From an uncultured Erysipelotrichaceae bacterium (GTDB lineage Bacteria; Bacillota_I; Bacilli_A; Erysipelotrichales; Erysipelotrichaceae), in NCBI GenBank assembly GCA_947036815.1, contig CAMQRS010000006.1:1-50945 (forward strand): a DNA stretch of 50,945 nucleotides, read 5' to 3'. Positions 42,671 through 50,945 of this stretch are shown here, one piece after another; position 1 is the stretch's first letter; each line of letters starts with the position of its first letter. Made by a program: the position numbers and the translations under genes. The notes beneath the pieces are model-generated. The model searched no databases, was not told where the DNA came from, and saw only the letters and a list, made by a program, of their open reading frames with translations.

Positions 42671-43231
42671 ATGAAAATTAAAGAAATAATTATAGTTGAA
42701 GGAAAAAATGACACTAATAAACTAAAACAATGTGTAGATTGTGAAACAATTGAAACAAATGGTACCCATTTATCTAAGCAAAAGTTAAAACTATTGCAAG
42801 AGGTAAATGCACGAGTGGGGATTATTGTCTTTACAGATCCAGATACTCCAGGGAATCACATTAGAAATAGAATCAATGAAGTTATTCCAAATGTGAAACA
42901 TGCTTTCATCAAACGATCACTAGCGAAGACATCTAAGAAAATAGGTGTTGAACATGCAAGTAAAGCGGATATAATTGCATCCTTAGAACATGTGATTACA
43001 TACCAAACCGACGTAAAAGAAGTGATAAGTTTAAATGATATGATGTATTTAGGATTGAATGGACGAGAGGATAGTGCAGCACTAAGAGAAGCAATAGGGG
43101 ATTTACTATTTCTAGGAAAGTGCAATGTGAAAACATTGTGGAAGAGATTGAACATCTTACAAATTGATAAAAAGAAAGTAGAAAAATTAATAGAGGGAAT
43201 TTATGAGTCAAGTAATAGCGACACCGAGTAA
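42671..43231 (+). CDS. rnmV: Ribonuclease M5
   Basis: A 186-residue Toprim-domain nuclease that trims the 5S rRNA precursor. IIIVEGKNDT carries the Toprim Glu, IIVFTDPDTPG the DxD; HAFIKR and GVEHAS follow as in RNase M5. No Shine-Dalgarno exists before ATG 42671; an extended -10 lies six bases upstream, pointing to leaderless translation. The stop overlaps the rsmA start by 29 bases, giving the conserved rnmV-rsmA pair. Confidence 0.94.
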   Translation: MKIKEIIIVEGKNDTNKLKQCVDCETIETNGTHLSKQKLKLLQEVNARVGIIVFTDPDTPGNHIRNRINEVIPNVKHAFIKRSLAKTSKKIGVEHASKADIIASLEHVITYQTDVKEVISLNDMMYLGLNGREDSAALREAIGDLLFLGKCNVKTLWKRLNILQIDKKKVEKLIEGIYESSNSDTE

Positions 43232-44075
43232 AACAAAAGAGATATTAGAAAAGTATGGATTATATGCGAAAAAGAACTATGGACAAAACTTTTTAGTAGA
43301 AAGTCAAATAGTTGAAAAAATAGCAATGAATGCAATGAGTGATAAACCATGTGTTGCATTTGAAATAGGACCTGGAATTGGTGCGTTAACACAATTTTTA
43401 AGTAAGTACGCAACAAAAGTTGTGGCTTTTGAAATAGATGATCGTTTAATTCCAGTATTAGCTGATACATTAAGCGAAAATGAAAATGTAGAAATTGTTC
43501 AGACTGATTTTTTAGAAATAAATTTAAAAGAATGGGTTGATAAATATAAGACACCGGATAATGAAGTTGTGATTGCAGCTAATTTACCATACTATATAAC
43601 AACGCCCATCTTATTTAAAATATTTGAGAGTGGTGCAGCGATTCAACAAATTACAGTAATGATGCAAAAAGAAGTAGCAGATCGTTTTAGTGCTGTTCCA
43701 AATACTAAGGATTATAATGCCTTAAGTGTAATCACTCAGTTTAGATGTGATGTAAAAACTGTAATGAAAATATCAAAACATGTATTTAATCCAAAACCAA
43801 ATGTAGATAGTGCGGTAGTTCAATTTAAATTTAATAAAAAATATGAATTGAAAGAAGAAGCATTATTTTATGAGATGGTAAAAGGTTGTTTTAAACAACG
43901 AAGAAAAACGATGTTAAACAACTTTGGAGAATTTTGTGGAAGTAAACAAATTGCCAAGGAATTATTGGCTAAAGCAGACGTTGCAGAAAATGCGAGAGCA
44001 GAATCATTAGCACTGGATGTATTTGTTGCTTTATATGAGGTGTATTATGAAAATAGAAGCGAATGCCAAGATTAA
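43203..44075 (+). CDS. rsmA: 16S rRNA dimethyladenosine transferase
   Basis: A 290-residue KsgA/RsmA methyltransferase that dimethylates two adjacent adenines (A1518/A1519 in E. coli) in helix 45 of 16S rRNA during late 30S assembly. SAM loop FEIGPGIGALT, catalytic NLPYYIT, FNPKPNVDSAVV and the C-terminal FKQRRKTMLNN are present. RBS AGAGGGA. It overlaps rnmV upstream and ispE downstream (29 bases each). Confidence 0.97.
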   Translation: MSQVIATPSKTKEILEKYGLYAKKNYGQNFLVESQIVEKIAMNAMSDKPCVAFEIGPGIGALTQFLSKYATKVVAFEIDDRLIPVLADTLSENENVEIVQTDFLEINLKEWVDKYKTPDNEVVIAANLPYYITTPILFKIFESGAAIQQITVMMQKEVADRFSAVPNTKDYNALSVITQFRCDVKTVMKISKHVFNPKPNVDSAVVQFKFNKKYELKEEALFYEMVKGCFKQRRKTMLNNFGEFCGSKQIAKELLAKADVAENARAESLALDVFVALYEVYYENRSECQD

Positions 44076-44889
44076 TTTAACATTAGATGTCGTAAAAAAA
44101 AGAAGTGATGGATACCATGAACTAGATATGATCATGATGCCATTGAGTCTTTGTGATACCTTGCATGTTGATTTTTCTGATCATGATGAGATTATTTGTG
44201 GAACAAGTAATTTTCCATTAGATGAATCAAATACAATTTATAAGGCAATTCTTTTAATGCGTGAAAAATTCGCTTTAAATAAATTCTTTAAAGTCATTGT
44301 GGAAAAGTCGATTCCTATGAAAGCTGGTCTTGCAGGAGGCAGTGCAGATGGTGCAGCAATGCTGAAAGCCATCGTTTCGATGTGTGCAATTGAAATTAGT
44401 GAAGAAGAATTAATTTTAATAGCGAAAAAAATAGGAGCAGATGTTCCCTTTTGTGTCGTTAATAAACCTGCTAGAGTACAAGGAATAGGCGAACAGGTGC
44501 GACAATTTGAATATGATTGTCCGTTCTATTTATTATTAGTGAAACCTAGTGAAGGGGTCTCTACAGCGCTAGCTTTTTCAAATATAGCGTTTGATAGTTG
44601 TATTCATCCAAATGTACAACAGTGTGAAGATGCACTGCTGCACGATGATTACAAAGCTTTATGCACATGTATCGGGAATACACTTGAGCAAAGTGCCTTT
44701 GAAATTACACCGCTCATTAAACAAATAAAATCTGAATTAAAAGAAGATGGATTTGATAGTGTATTAATGTCAGGAAGTGGATCAACTGTATTTGCGATTA
44801 CTAGAAATATTACACTGATTCATGATTGTCAAAAAAAATATGATGAAAAGTACGGATTTGCACAAGTGTGCCAAATATTGAACAAATAA
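44047..44889 (+). CDS. ispE: 4-diphosphocytidyl-2-C-methyl-D-erythritol kinase
   Basis: A 280-residue GHMP kinase of the MEP isoprenoid pathway, phosphorylating the CDP-ME made by IspD (19472). It opens with EANAKINLTLDVVKKRSDGYHE; the ATP-binding GHMP loop is PMKAGLAGGSADGAAML and motif 3 is SGSGSTVFAI. Start ATG 44047 after GAGGTG; longer frames run inside rsmA. Bacillus has yabG, veg and sspF between ksgA and ispE; here they are missing. Confidence 0.95.
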   Translation: MKIEANAKINLTLDVVKKRSDGYHELDMIMMPLSLCDTLHVDFSDHDEIICGTSNFPLDESNTIYKAILLMREKFALNKFFKVIVEKSIPMKAGLAGGSADGAAMLKAIVSMCAIEISEEELILIAKKIGADVPFCVVNKPARVQGIGEQVRQFEYDCPFYLLLVKPSEGVSTALAFSNIAFDSCIHPNVQQCEDALLHDDYKALCTCIGNTLEQSAFEITPLIKQIKSELKEDGFDSVLMSGSGSTVFAITRNITLIHDCQKKYDEKYGFAQVCQILNK

Positions 44890-44922
44890 AAAAGAAGCCA
44901 CAATTTGTGGCTTCTTTTATTT
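44890..44922. terminator. Bidirectional terminator between ispE and the DUF1846 gene
   Basis: AAAAGAAGCCACA (44890-44902) pairs with TGTGGCTTCTTTT (44906-44918) around ATT. Confidence 0.9.
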
Positions 44923-46401
44923 TTGGTATAACTTGCGAGTTTGAAATTTTGGCTCACAAGAGATATTTACTTTTAATTTACGTAATACATTAAAGTCTAC
45001 TTCAGATAATATAACAGAACAGTGTGCTTCACAACCGATTAACTCTGATAATTTATCATATGCTTTTTTAGCGTCTTCACTCATTGTAGCACTAACTGCT
45101 AAGGCAAGAAGTACTTCGTCTGTATGTAATCGAGGATTTCTGTTCCCCATAATGTCTATTTTTAAATCTTGGATAGGTTTTAATACTTCAGGCGCAATTA
45201 CTAGAATATCATCATCTATGTTTGCTAGTACTTTTAAAGCGTTTAATAAAGCGGCGCTTCCACATCCTAACAACTTAGATGTTTTTCCAGTAACAAGAGT
45301 TCCATCCATTAACTCAATCGTAAATGCAGGTGCATTTGTTGATTGGCTTAACGTAATAGTAGGAGGCACACATTTACGATCTAATCCATTAATTTTAGCT
45401 TGTGACATGATGACTTCAATTTTAGAAGTTGCAGTTTCTTCTGCTTTTCCTTTTTTGAAATCAATTTTAGCTTGATAGTATCTTCTGATGATTTCATCAT
45501 GACTAGCTTCACGTACTGCTAAGTCATCAATGATACAGTTTCCAGCCATATTTACACCCATATCTGTAGGACTCTTATAAGGTGATTCACCTAAAATAGT
45601 TTCAAACATAGTATTAAGTACGGGGAAGATTTCGATATCACGATTATAGTTTACTGTTGTCTCTCCATAGGCTTCTAAATGGAATGGATCAATCATGTTC
45701 ACATCATTTAAATCAGCAGTAGCAGCCTCGTATGCAAGGTTGACGGGATGCTTTAGTGGTAAGTTCCATATTGGAAAAGTTTCAAATTTAGCATATCCTG
45801 CTTTAATTCCGTGAGTGTGTTCATTGTATAACTGAGATAAGCAAGTTGCCATTTTTCCAGAACCAGGACCTGGCGCAGTCACAACTACTAATGGTTTACT
45901 AGTTTCGATGTAATCGTTTTTTCCATATCCATCTTCACTGACGATGAATGGAATATTGTTTGGGTACCCAATAATAGGATAGTGTAAGAATACTTTTACA
46001 CCTAAATTTTCTAGGTGTTGTTTAAATGAGATTGCTGCTGGTTGATTAGCAAAGTGGGTAATGGTAACAGAACCGACATATAAACCGATTTCACGATAGG
46101 CATCAATTAAACGCAATACCTCAACATCATAAGTGATTCCTAAGTCATTACGTACTTTATTTTTTTCAATATCATTTGCACTAATAACGATTAGGATTTC
46201 AACATCATCTTGTAATTCCATAAGCATTTTAAGTTTGCTATCAGGAGCGAAACCAGGTAATACTCTAGAAGCGTGGTGGTCATCAAAAAGCTTACCTCCA
46301 AATTCTAAATATAATTTATCGCCAAATAAAGCGATTCTTTCTTTGATATGCTCAGATTGCATTTGTAAATAACGATCGTTACAGAAGCCTATTTTTTTCA
46401 T
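44917..46401 (-). CDS. DUF1846 family protein
   Basis: A 494-residue cytoplasmic protein of the DUF1846 family, conserved in length and sequence in anaerobic Firmicutes. A P-loop-like stretch VVTAPGPGSGKMATCLSQ lies about one third in, followed by KFETFPIWNLPLKHPVNLAYEAATADL. The family has been structurally determined but its function is not established. Start: ATG 46401 gives the family N-terminus (MKKIGFCNDRYLQMQS) but lacks an RBS. GAAAGGAG at 46438-46445 on this strand is ~36 bases upstream, or 15 bases from an in-frame TTG at 46422. The true start is unresolved. Confidence 0.9.
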   Translation of the reverse strand: MKKIGFCNDRYLQMQSEHIKERIALFGDKLYLEFGGKLFDDHHASRVLPGFAPDSKLKMLMELQDDVEILIVISANDIEKNKVRNDLGITYDVEVLRLIDAYREIGLYVGSVTITHFANQPAAISFKQHLENLGVKVFLHYPIIGYPNNIPFIVSEDGYGKNDYIETSKPLVVVTAPGPGSGKMATCLSQLYNEHTHGIKAGYAKFETFPIWNLPLKHPVNLAYEAATADLNDVNMIDPFHLEAYGETTVNYNRDIEIFPVLNTMFETILGESPYKSPTDMGVNMAGNCIIDDLAVREASHDEIIRRYYQAKIDFKKGKAEETATSKIEVIMSQAKINGLDRKCVPPTITLSQSTNAPAFTIELMDGTLVTGKTSKLLGCGSAALLNALKVLANIDDDILVIAPEVLKPIQDLKIDIMGNRNPRLHTDEVLLALAVSATMSEDAKKAYDKLSELIGCEAHCSVILSEVDFNVLRKLKVNISCEPKFQTRKLYQK

Positions 46402-46602
46402 AACTATACTGTATAAACACAAAAATGCTTATACAAACTCCTTTCTAATATTAAATAAAGATACTTAATATGATTTAAAATCAATAAGATATATTATAGA
46501 AGAAAACGGACAAGAATGAAAGTGTAATTATCAAAATATATTGGAATGTGTGTGAAATGCTCAAAAGGAAAAATTTTCATAGAATAATATTAGAAAATCA
46601 AT

Positions 46603-46608
46603 TATAAT
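46603..46608 (+). promoter_or_regulatory. Possible -10 for murA
   Basis: TATAAT lies 60 bases before the ATG in the AT-rich divergent region. The -35 is not clear. Confidence 0.35.
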
Positions 46609-46667
46609 ATAGATTGCAAGTAAAGAAACTATTTAATAGTAAAAGATAGAATGGGAGAAATGAAATA

Positions 46668-47933
46668 ATGAAAGAAGTGATTCGAATTGAAGGTGGCCAC
46701 AAGTTAAGTGGTACTGTTAGAATATCAGGAAGTAAGAATGCAACGGTTGCATTAATTCCTGCAGCTATATTAAGTGATGGGGTAGTGACTATTGTAGGAG
46801 TGCCTCAAATTGCAGATGTTAAAAATTTAAAATTATTATTAGAAGATTTGGGAGTGAAGGTTGTTTTCAAAACGGACGATCATATTATTATCGATCCAAG
46901 AAATATGGTGAATGCACCAATGGTAAGTGATCATGTAACGAAGTTAAGAGCTTCTTACTACTTTATGGGGGCTCTGTTAGGTAAATATGGAAAATGTAAG
47001 ATTAAGATGCCTGGTGGATGTTATTTAGGGCCTAGACCTATTGATTTACATCTAAAAGGATTTGAAGCGTTAGGTGCTACAATTACACATGAAGATGGTT
47101 GTTATATCCTAGAAGCTAAAGAATTAGTAGGAGATAGAATATTCCTTGATACAGCAAGTGTTGGTGCTACTATAAATATTATGTGTGCAGCAGTATATGC
47201 TAAGGGTAAAACAATTATTGAAAATGCAGCAAAAGAACCAGAAATTATTGATATTGCAACAATGTTAAATAAAATGGGTGCAAAAATACGTGGAGTTGGT
47301 ACAGATGAAATCACGATTGAAGGAATTGATAAACTTGATGGATGTTTCCACGAGATTATCCCTGATCGTATTGAAGCAGCAACTTATATTTGTTTAGCTG
47401 CAACTGCAGGTGAAAATATCACGATTGAAAATATCATTCCTCAACATATTGATGCGTTACTAGCTAAATTAGAAGAAATAGGAATTGATTTTGAAGCAGA
47501 TATAGATAAAGTTCATGTACGTGGAAAAAGTAATGTATTAAAAGGTGTAAACATTAAGACAGGAACATATCCTGGGTTTGCAACAGATATACAACAACCT
47601 CTAACAGCGTTATTGACACAATGTGGTGGACAATCACAAGTAAGCGAAACCATTTATACAGAGCGATTTAAGCATTGCAATGAGTTAAATAAAATGGGTG
47701 CTAATATTAATGTGATGACACCAAGTGCGTTGATCAATGGACCAACAAAACTAAGTGGAACAAAAGTTGAGGCAACAGACTTACGTTGTGGAGCATGCTT
47801 AGTTATTGCAGGATTAATTGCTGAAGGAACTACGGAAATTAGTGAAATATATCATATTGAACGTGGGTATGAAAATATTATAGGTAAATTAACAGCATTA
47901 GGTGCTAAGGTAGAAAAAGTAATCGTTGAATAA
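46668..47933 (+). CDS. murA: UDP-N-acetylglucosamine 1-carboxyvinyltransferase
   Basis: A 421-residue MurA, first committed step of peptidoglycan synthesis (PEP plus UDP-GlcNAc). SGSKNATVALIPAA holds Lys23/Asn24 and MPGGCYLGPRPIDLH the PEP-attacking Cys118, the residue targeted by fosfomycin. Position ahead of rpmE and prfA matches Bacillus murAB (murZ), the second paralogue, rather than the spoIID-linked murAA. The murAA position by spoIID in this window is empty. Confidence 0.96.
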   Translation: MKEVIRIEGGHKLSGTVRISGSKNATVALIPAAILSDGVVTIVGVPQIADVKNLKLLLEDLGVKVVFKTDDHIIIDPRNMVNAPMVSDHVTKLRASYYFMGALLGKYGKCKIKMPGGCYLGPRPIDLHLKGFEALGATITHEDGCYILEAKELVGDRIFLDTASVGATINIMCAAVYAKGKTIIENAAKEPEIIDIATMLNKMGAKIRGVGTDEITIEGIDKLDGCFHEIIPDRIEAATYICLAATAGENITIENIIPQHIDALLAKLEEIGIDFEADIDKVHVRGKSNVLKGVNIKTGTYPGFATDIQQPLTALLTQCGGQSQVSETIYTERFKHCNELNKMGANINVMTPSALINGPTKLSGTKVEATDLRCGACLVIAGLIAEGTTEISEIYHIERGYENIIGKLTALGAKVEKVIVE

Positions 47934-47966
47934 TGAATGTAGTATGTAAATTCTATAAATAAAAAT

Positions 47967-48010
47967 TAGAGGTAATGTGTCATCAGTGCATGTTGCCTCT
48001 ATTATTTTTT
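47967..48010 (+). terminator. Rho-independent terminator after murA
   Basis: AGAGGTAA (47968-47975) pairs with TTGCCTCT (47993-48000, one wobble), followed by ATTATTTTTT. Confidence 0.7.
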
Positions 48011-48123
48011 GAAAAATGGTCAGAAACATCAGATGAACAGGTTAGAGATAGACAAGGTTAATGCCGTATTGAAACAATCATTATTGATAGAATAATGTTT
48101 ATATTCTTTTTTTTCGATAATAC

Positions 48124-48152
48124 TTGAAAATAAATTTATAATTGTTTATAAT
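48124..48152 (+). promoter_or_regulatory. rpmE promoter
   Basis: TTGAAA (48124-48129), a 17-base spacer and TATAAT (48147-48152). Confidence 0.75.
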
Positions 48153-48159
48153 ATATTAG

Positions 48160-48200
48160 CACTTACTTTGAACACACAAGGTGTTTAAGGCGGAAGGAGA
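48160..48200 (+). promoter_or_regulatory. Possible L31 autoregulatory leader
   Basis: The ~45-base leader contains a small hairpin (AACAC-ACAAG-GTGTT at 48172-48186) just before the RBS. L31 leaders with such hairpins are known in Firmicutes; assignment here is tentative. Confidence 0.3.
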
Positions 48201-48205
48201 AAAAA

Positions 48206-48409
48206 ATGAAAAAAGAAATACATCCAACGTACAATAAAATTGTTGTTAAATGTAGTACATGTGAAAACGAGTTTGAAACAGGATCAACTGCTAAAGAATT
48301 AAAAATTGATACTTGTGCTAACTGTCACCCATTCTACACAGGAAGACAACGTTTCGCTGCTGCGCAAGGTAGAATTGATAAATTCAACAGAAAATACGGA
48401 AACAAATAA
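48206..48409 (+). CDS. rpmE: 50S ribosomal protein L31, zinc-binding type
   Basis: A 67-residue L31 of the Cys-containing class: [10 protein letters not shown] and [12 protein letters not shown] supply the zinc cysteines, then GRQRF. Its own consensus promoter and terminator isolate it. In Bacillus rho lies between murAB and rpmE; here it does not. Confidence 0.97.
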   Translation: MKKEIHPTYNKIVVKCSTCENEFETGSTAKELKIDTCANCHPFYTGRQRFAAAQGRIDKFNRKYGNK

Positions 48410-48422
48410 GCATATAAAAAAC

Positions 48423-48448
48423 GAAGTGTTCAGGCACTTCTTTTTTTT
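48423..48448 (+). terminator. Rho-independent terminator after rpmE
   Basis: GAAGTG (48423-48428) pairs with CACTTC (48435-48440), followed by eight T. Confidence 0.82.
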
Positions 48449-48650
48449 ATATGGGTACTAGAGACTAAGAAACTATATAAGTTGTGGAATATTTGAATCA
48501 CAAAAAAATTCGATATTACTATATGTATGTGCTTTTGAATGAAACAATAGGGATTGTTCATGATATTGGTAGTGAATATAGCGTTCTTTAGTATAAATAT
48601 AATGAAATTGAATTAGTTTTTTTCTATTTGTTTAAATAGATGCACAAGTT
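48449..48650. other. Intergenic stretch without recognised feature
   Basis: AT-rich DNA between the rpmE terminator and the prfA promoter. No convincing open frame or hairpin was seen. Confidence 0.5.
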
Positions 48651-48652
48651 CA

Positions 48653-48661
48653 TGCTATAAT
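48653..48661 (+). promoter_or_regulatory. Extended -10 promoter for prfA-prmC
   Basis: TGCTATAAT is a perfect extended -10, 71 bases before the prfA ATG. No clear -35. Confidence 0.5.
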
Positions 48662-48732
48662 GAATATACATTTGTCTAAGTCAAAAATTAGGCAAATAAT
48701 CTAACAAAGGTAATGAATGAGGAGGTACTATA

Positions 48733-49806
48733 ATGAGTGTTATGATAGAGCGTTTAGAAACGATGAGTGTTCGTTTTAACGAATTAAATGAAATGATGAT
48801 GTCACCTGATGTATTAGGGGATCGTAAAATGATGGCTAAAGTTGGGAAAGAACAAGCTTCTTTAACTCAAGTAGTCGACACATATGAAGAATATAAAGTG
48901 GTTGCATCTGGAATTGAAGATGCAAAAGAACTATTAAAAGAACTAGATTACGAAGTAAAAGAAATGGCGAAAATGGAACTTGAAGAATTAGAACCAAAAT
49001 TACAAAGTTTATTAGATCGTCTAGAAGTTTTATTAATACCAAAAGATCCTGAAGATATGAACAATGCAATTATTGAAATTCGTGGAGCTGCTGGTGGAGA
49101 TGAAGGTAATATCTTTGCTGCTGACCTATACCGTATGTACAGTAGATGGGCTGAAATCCAAGGATATAAGATTGAAGTTATCGAGATGCAAGACAATGAA
49201 GCAGGAGGATTTTCTTTAGTTTCGTTCATGATTAAAGGGGACGGAGCATATGGAAGACTTAAATTCGAAAGTGGAAGTCACCGTGTACAACGTGTACCTA
49301 AGACGGAATCACAAGGAAGAATTCATACTTCTACAGCAACTGTACTAGTAGATCCAGAAGTAGATAAAGAAGTCTTTGAAATTGATAATAAAGATTTAGA
49401 AGTTGAAACTATGAGATCAAGTGGAGCTGGTGGACAACATGTGAATAAGACCGATTCAGCTGTTCGTGTAACACATATTCCAACGGGATTATCTGTTAAG
49501 TGTCAAGATGGAAGAAGTCAACATGAAAACCGTGCTACTGCTTTAAACACAATTCGTGCGAAAGTATATGCAGAAGTAAAACGTATGGAAAAAGAAGAAA
49601 AAGATAAAGAACGTATGTCTAAGTTAGGTAGTGGAGATAGAAGTGAGAAAATTAGAACTTACAACTATCCACAAAACCGTGTAACTGACCATAGAATCGG
49701 ATTAACTTTACAACAGTTAGATCGTATTATGGAAGGTAAAATGGATGATGTATTAATAGCTCTTTTAGAACAAGACCAAAAAGATAAATTAGCAGGAAAT
49801 AGTTAA
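48733..49806 (+). CDS. prfA: Peptide chain release factor 1
   Basis: A 357-residue RF1 that ends translation at UAA and UAG. The codon-reading PxT motif is at 189-191 (VPKTESQGR) and the peptidyl-hydrolysis GGQ at 233-235 (SSGAGGQHVN); EIRGAAGGDEG marks the central domain. RBS GAGGAGGT. The stop shares a base with the prmC start (TAATG), coupling it to the enzyme that methylates its GGQ glutamine. Confidence 0.97.
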   Translation: MSVMIERLETMSVRFNELNEMMMSPDVLGDRKMMAKVGKEQASLTQVVDTYEEYKVVASGIEDAKELLKELDYEVKEMAKMELEELEPKLQSLLDRLEVLLIPKDPEDMNNAIIEIRGAAGGDEGNIFAADLYRMYSRWAEIQGYKIEVIEMQDNEAGGFSLVSFMIKGDGAYGRLKFESGSHRVQRVPKTESQGRIHTSTATVLVDPEVDKEVFEIDNKDLEVETMRSSGAGGQHVNKTDSAVRVTHIPTGLSVKCQDGRSQHENRATALNTIRAKVYAEVKRMEKEEKDKERMSKLGSGDRSEKIRTYNYPQNRVTDHRIGLTLQQLDRIMEGKMDDVLIALLEQDQKDKLAGNS

Positions 49807-50669
49807 TGACTTATAAAGAAGTGCTAAAGATTGCGCAACAACAATGTGTTGACTTAAATATTAGCGAACAAACAGCGTTGATGTTACTATTAGAATTGAG
49901 TGAAATGGAATCACATAACTTATATTATGAATATGATAATGAGATGGATGATACATTAAGAATACAATTTGAAACGAATATACAACGTATTTTAAAACAA
50001 GAACCATTAGCGCACGTACTAGGGTATGAATATTTTTATGGACATAAATTTATCGTAAACGAAAACGTATTAATTCCAAGACCAGAAACGGAAGAATTAG
50101 TAGCGAATGTACTAGCGGATTATGATACATACTTTGAATCACAACCAATTACCTTAATTGATGTGGGGTGTGGAAGTGGAGCGATTGCATTAGCGTTAAA
50201 AAAAGAAGAGAGTAAATTGAATGTATATGCTAGTGATATTTCGTTAGAAGCAGTAGAAGTATCAAAACAAAATGCAAAACAATTAGAAGTTGATGTAGAT
50301 TTCTTATGTGGAGATATGCTACAACCATTTATTGATGCGAATATAAAAGTGGATATCTTAGTTAGTAATCCTCCTTATATTCCTCAAGATGAAACAATGG
50401 AAAGTAGTGTTGTTGATTACGAACCGCATGTTGCATTGTTTGGTGGAGATGACGGACTTAAATTTTATCGTATGATATTTGAAGGTGCACATAAATTACT
50501 GAATGAAAAAAGTATCCTTGCTTTTGAAATGGGTTATAACCAAAGTGAAGCGATGGAAAAAGAAGCAAGAAAATATTTTCCTGATGCAAAAATGGAAACA
50601 TATAAAGATATTAATGGAAAAGATAGAATGTTTTTTATCTATAATAATCTACAAACAGATATGAATTGA
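49806..50669 (+). CDS. prmC: Release-factor glutamine methyltransferase
   Basis: A 287-residue SAM methyltransferase that N5-methylates the Gln of the release-factor GGQ. An N-terminal helical domain binds RF (EPLAHVLGYEYFYGHKF, VLIPRPETEELV), the SAM loop is LIDVGCGSGAIAL, and catalytic NPPY is in VSNPPYIPQDE. Overlaps prfA by one base. Confidence 0.96.
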   Translation: MTYKEVLKIAQQQCVDLNISEQTALMLLLELSEMESHNLYYEYDNEMDDTLRIQFETNIQRILKQEPLAHVLGYEYFYGHKFIVNENVLIPRPETEELVANVLADYDTYFESQPITLIDVGCGSGAIALALKKEESKLNVYASDISLEAVEVSKQNAKQLEVDVDFLCGDMLQPFIDANIKVDILVSNPPYIPQDETMESSVVDYEPHVALFGGDDGLKFYRMIFEGAHKLLNEKSILAFEMGYNQSEAMEKEARKYFPDAKMETYKDINGKDRMFFIYNNLQTDMN

Positions 50670-50797
50670 ACATCAAAAGTTGGACACACAATTTAGGGAG
50701 TTCATTAAAATGTCAATAGTTTAGTGGTGAATAAAATAAGAGGGTGTAAATATTTTTGTGTAAATTGGCTAAATCCGCCAATAATGAATGAACTAGA

Positions 50798-50838
50798 GTA
50801 GCTGTACATGAGTAAGATGTGCAGTTGCTATTTTTTTA
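50798..50838 (+). terminator. Rho-independent terminator after prfA-prmC
   Basis: CTGTACAT (50802-50809) pairs with ATGTGCAG (50817-50824, one wobble), with an outer TAG/CTA pair past a 3-base bulge, followed by T. The ~125 bases between prmC and this hairpin hold no recognised gene. Confidence 0.65.
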
Positions 50839-50873
50839 TCATACCATATGCAATTTAATTATCAAAGAAAAGG

Positions 50874-50945
50874 TTAAAGCCTATCTTCGAATATGGGTTC
50901 TTTAAATTCTAGTGTTGGTGGAGTAAAATCTATTACTAAATAGGA
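50874..50945 (-). CDS. Possible C-terminus of a convergent gene (cut by window edge)
   Basis: On the reverse strand a frame is open from the edge to TAA at 50874-50876 and reads SYLVIDFTPPTLEFKEPIF, then EDRL. The composition looks protein-like, and convergent orientation to prmC is common. Only 23 residues are visible and I do not recognise the family, so this is weak. Confidence 0.3.
   Translation of the reverse strand, partial: SYLVIDFTPPTLEFKEPIFEDRL

Noticed and set aside
50670-50800. IS3-like end remnant (AAAGTTGGACAC near 50677)
   Set aside because: The resemblance covers about ten bases only. There is no matching second end, target duplication or transposase fragment.

Overview
The window comes from an AT-rich, low-GC Gram-positive, endospore-forming bacterium with a standard genetic code. 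Spore formation is shown by spoIID, a spoIIQ-like gene and spoIIE. Gene order strongly resembles Bacillus blocks (spoIIE-tilS-hpt-ftsH, rsmG-noc-soj-spo0J, glmU-prs, rnmV-rsmA-ispE, murA-rpmE-prfA-prmC), but intervening genes have been lost. That compact form, with T-box and FMN riboswitch control, fits a Firmicute close to the Erysipelotrichia/Turicibacter side; this placement is inference from gene content only.

Layout. 1-2990: tandemly duplicated ABC-transporter gene pair (YtrB-like ATPase plus 6-TM permease), with the wreck of a GntR regulator between the copies. 3.0-9.3 kb: ctpA-like protease, uvrB, an MFS transporter, an O-antigen-ligase-like protein and a DUF1146 protein. 9.3-13.1 kb: spoIID, spoIIQ-like, mbl and tagO (engulfment and envelope). 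13.2-19.4 kb: a MazF/PemK-fold protein, then spoIIE-tilS-hpt-ftsH. 19.4-25.1 kb: ispD, fba, a flavodoxin, a GlmU reduced to its acetyltransferase half, prs, a cytidylate-kinase-like protein and an FMN riboswitch controlling ribU. 25.1-28.5 kb: LCP ligase, a 77-residue stand-alone glycyl-radical domain, perR with two operators, rubrerythrin and a LytTR regulator. 28.5-31.4 kb: a LytTR-type promoter driving a short transcript, then a T-box (probably Arg) controlling a polar amino-acid ABC operon. 31.4-36.4 kb: rsmG-noc-soj-spo0J, DUF5662, aldo/keto reductase. 36.4-50.9 kb: FemAB-type transferase, an ABC exporter pair, mnmE-tatD, a 3D-domain protein, rnmV-rsmA-ispE, DUF1846, murA, rpmE, prfA-prmC and the edge of a further gene.

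The window is mostly chromosomal backbone, with no tRNA, rRNA, CRISPR or intact mobile element seen. The most unusual parts are the LytTR-linked short transcript (28.53-28.90 kb), the GlmU lacking its uridylyltransferase half, the isolated glycyl-radical domain, the solitary MazF-fold protein lacking the expected Arg, the collapsed GntR gene between duplicated transporters, and tilS and rnmV starts that look leaderless (TATAAT-N6-ATG). Many promoters share an extended -10 (TGnTAnnAT) with little or no -35.
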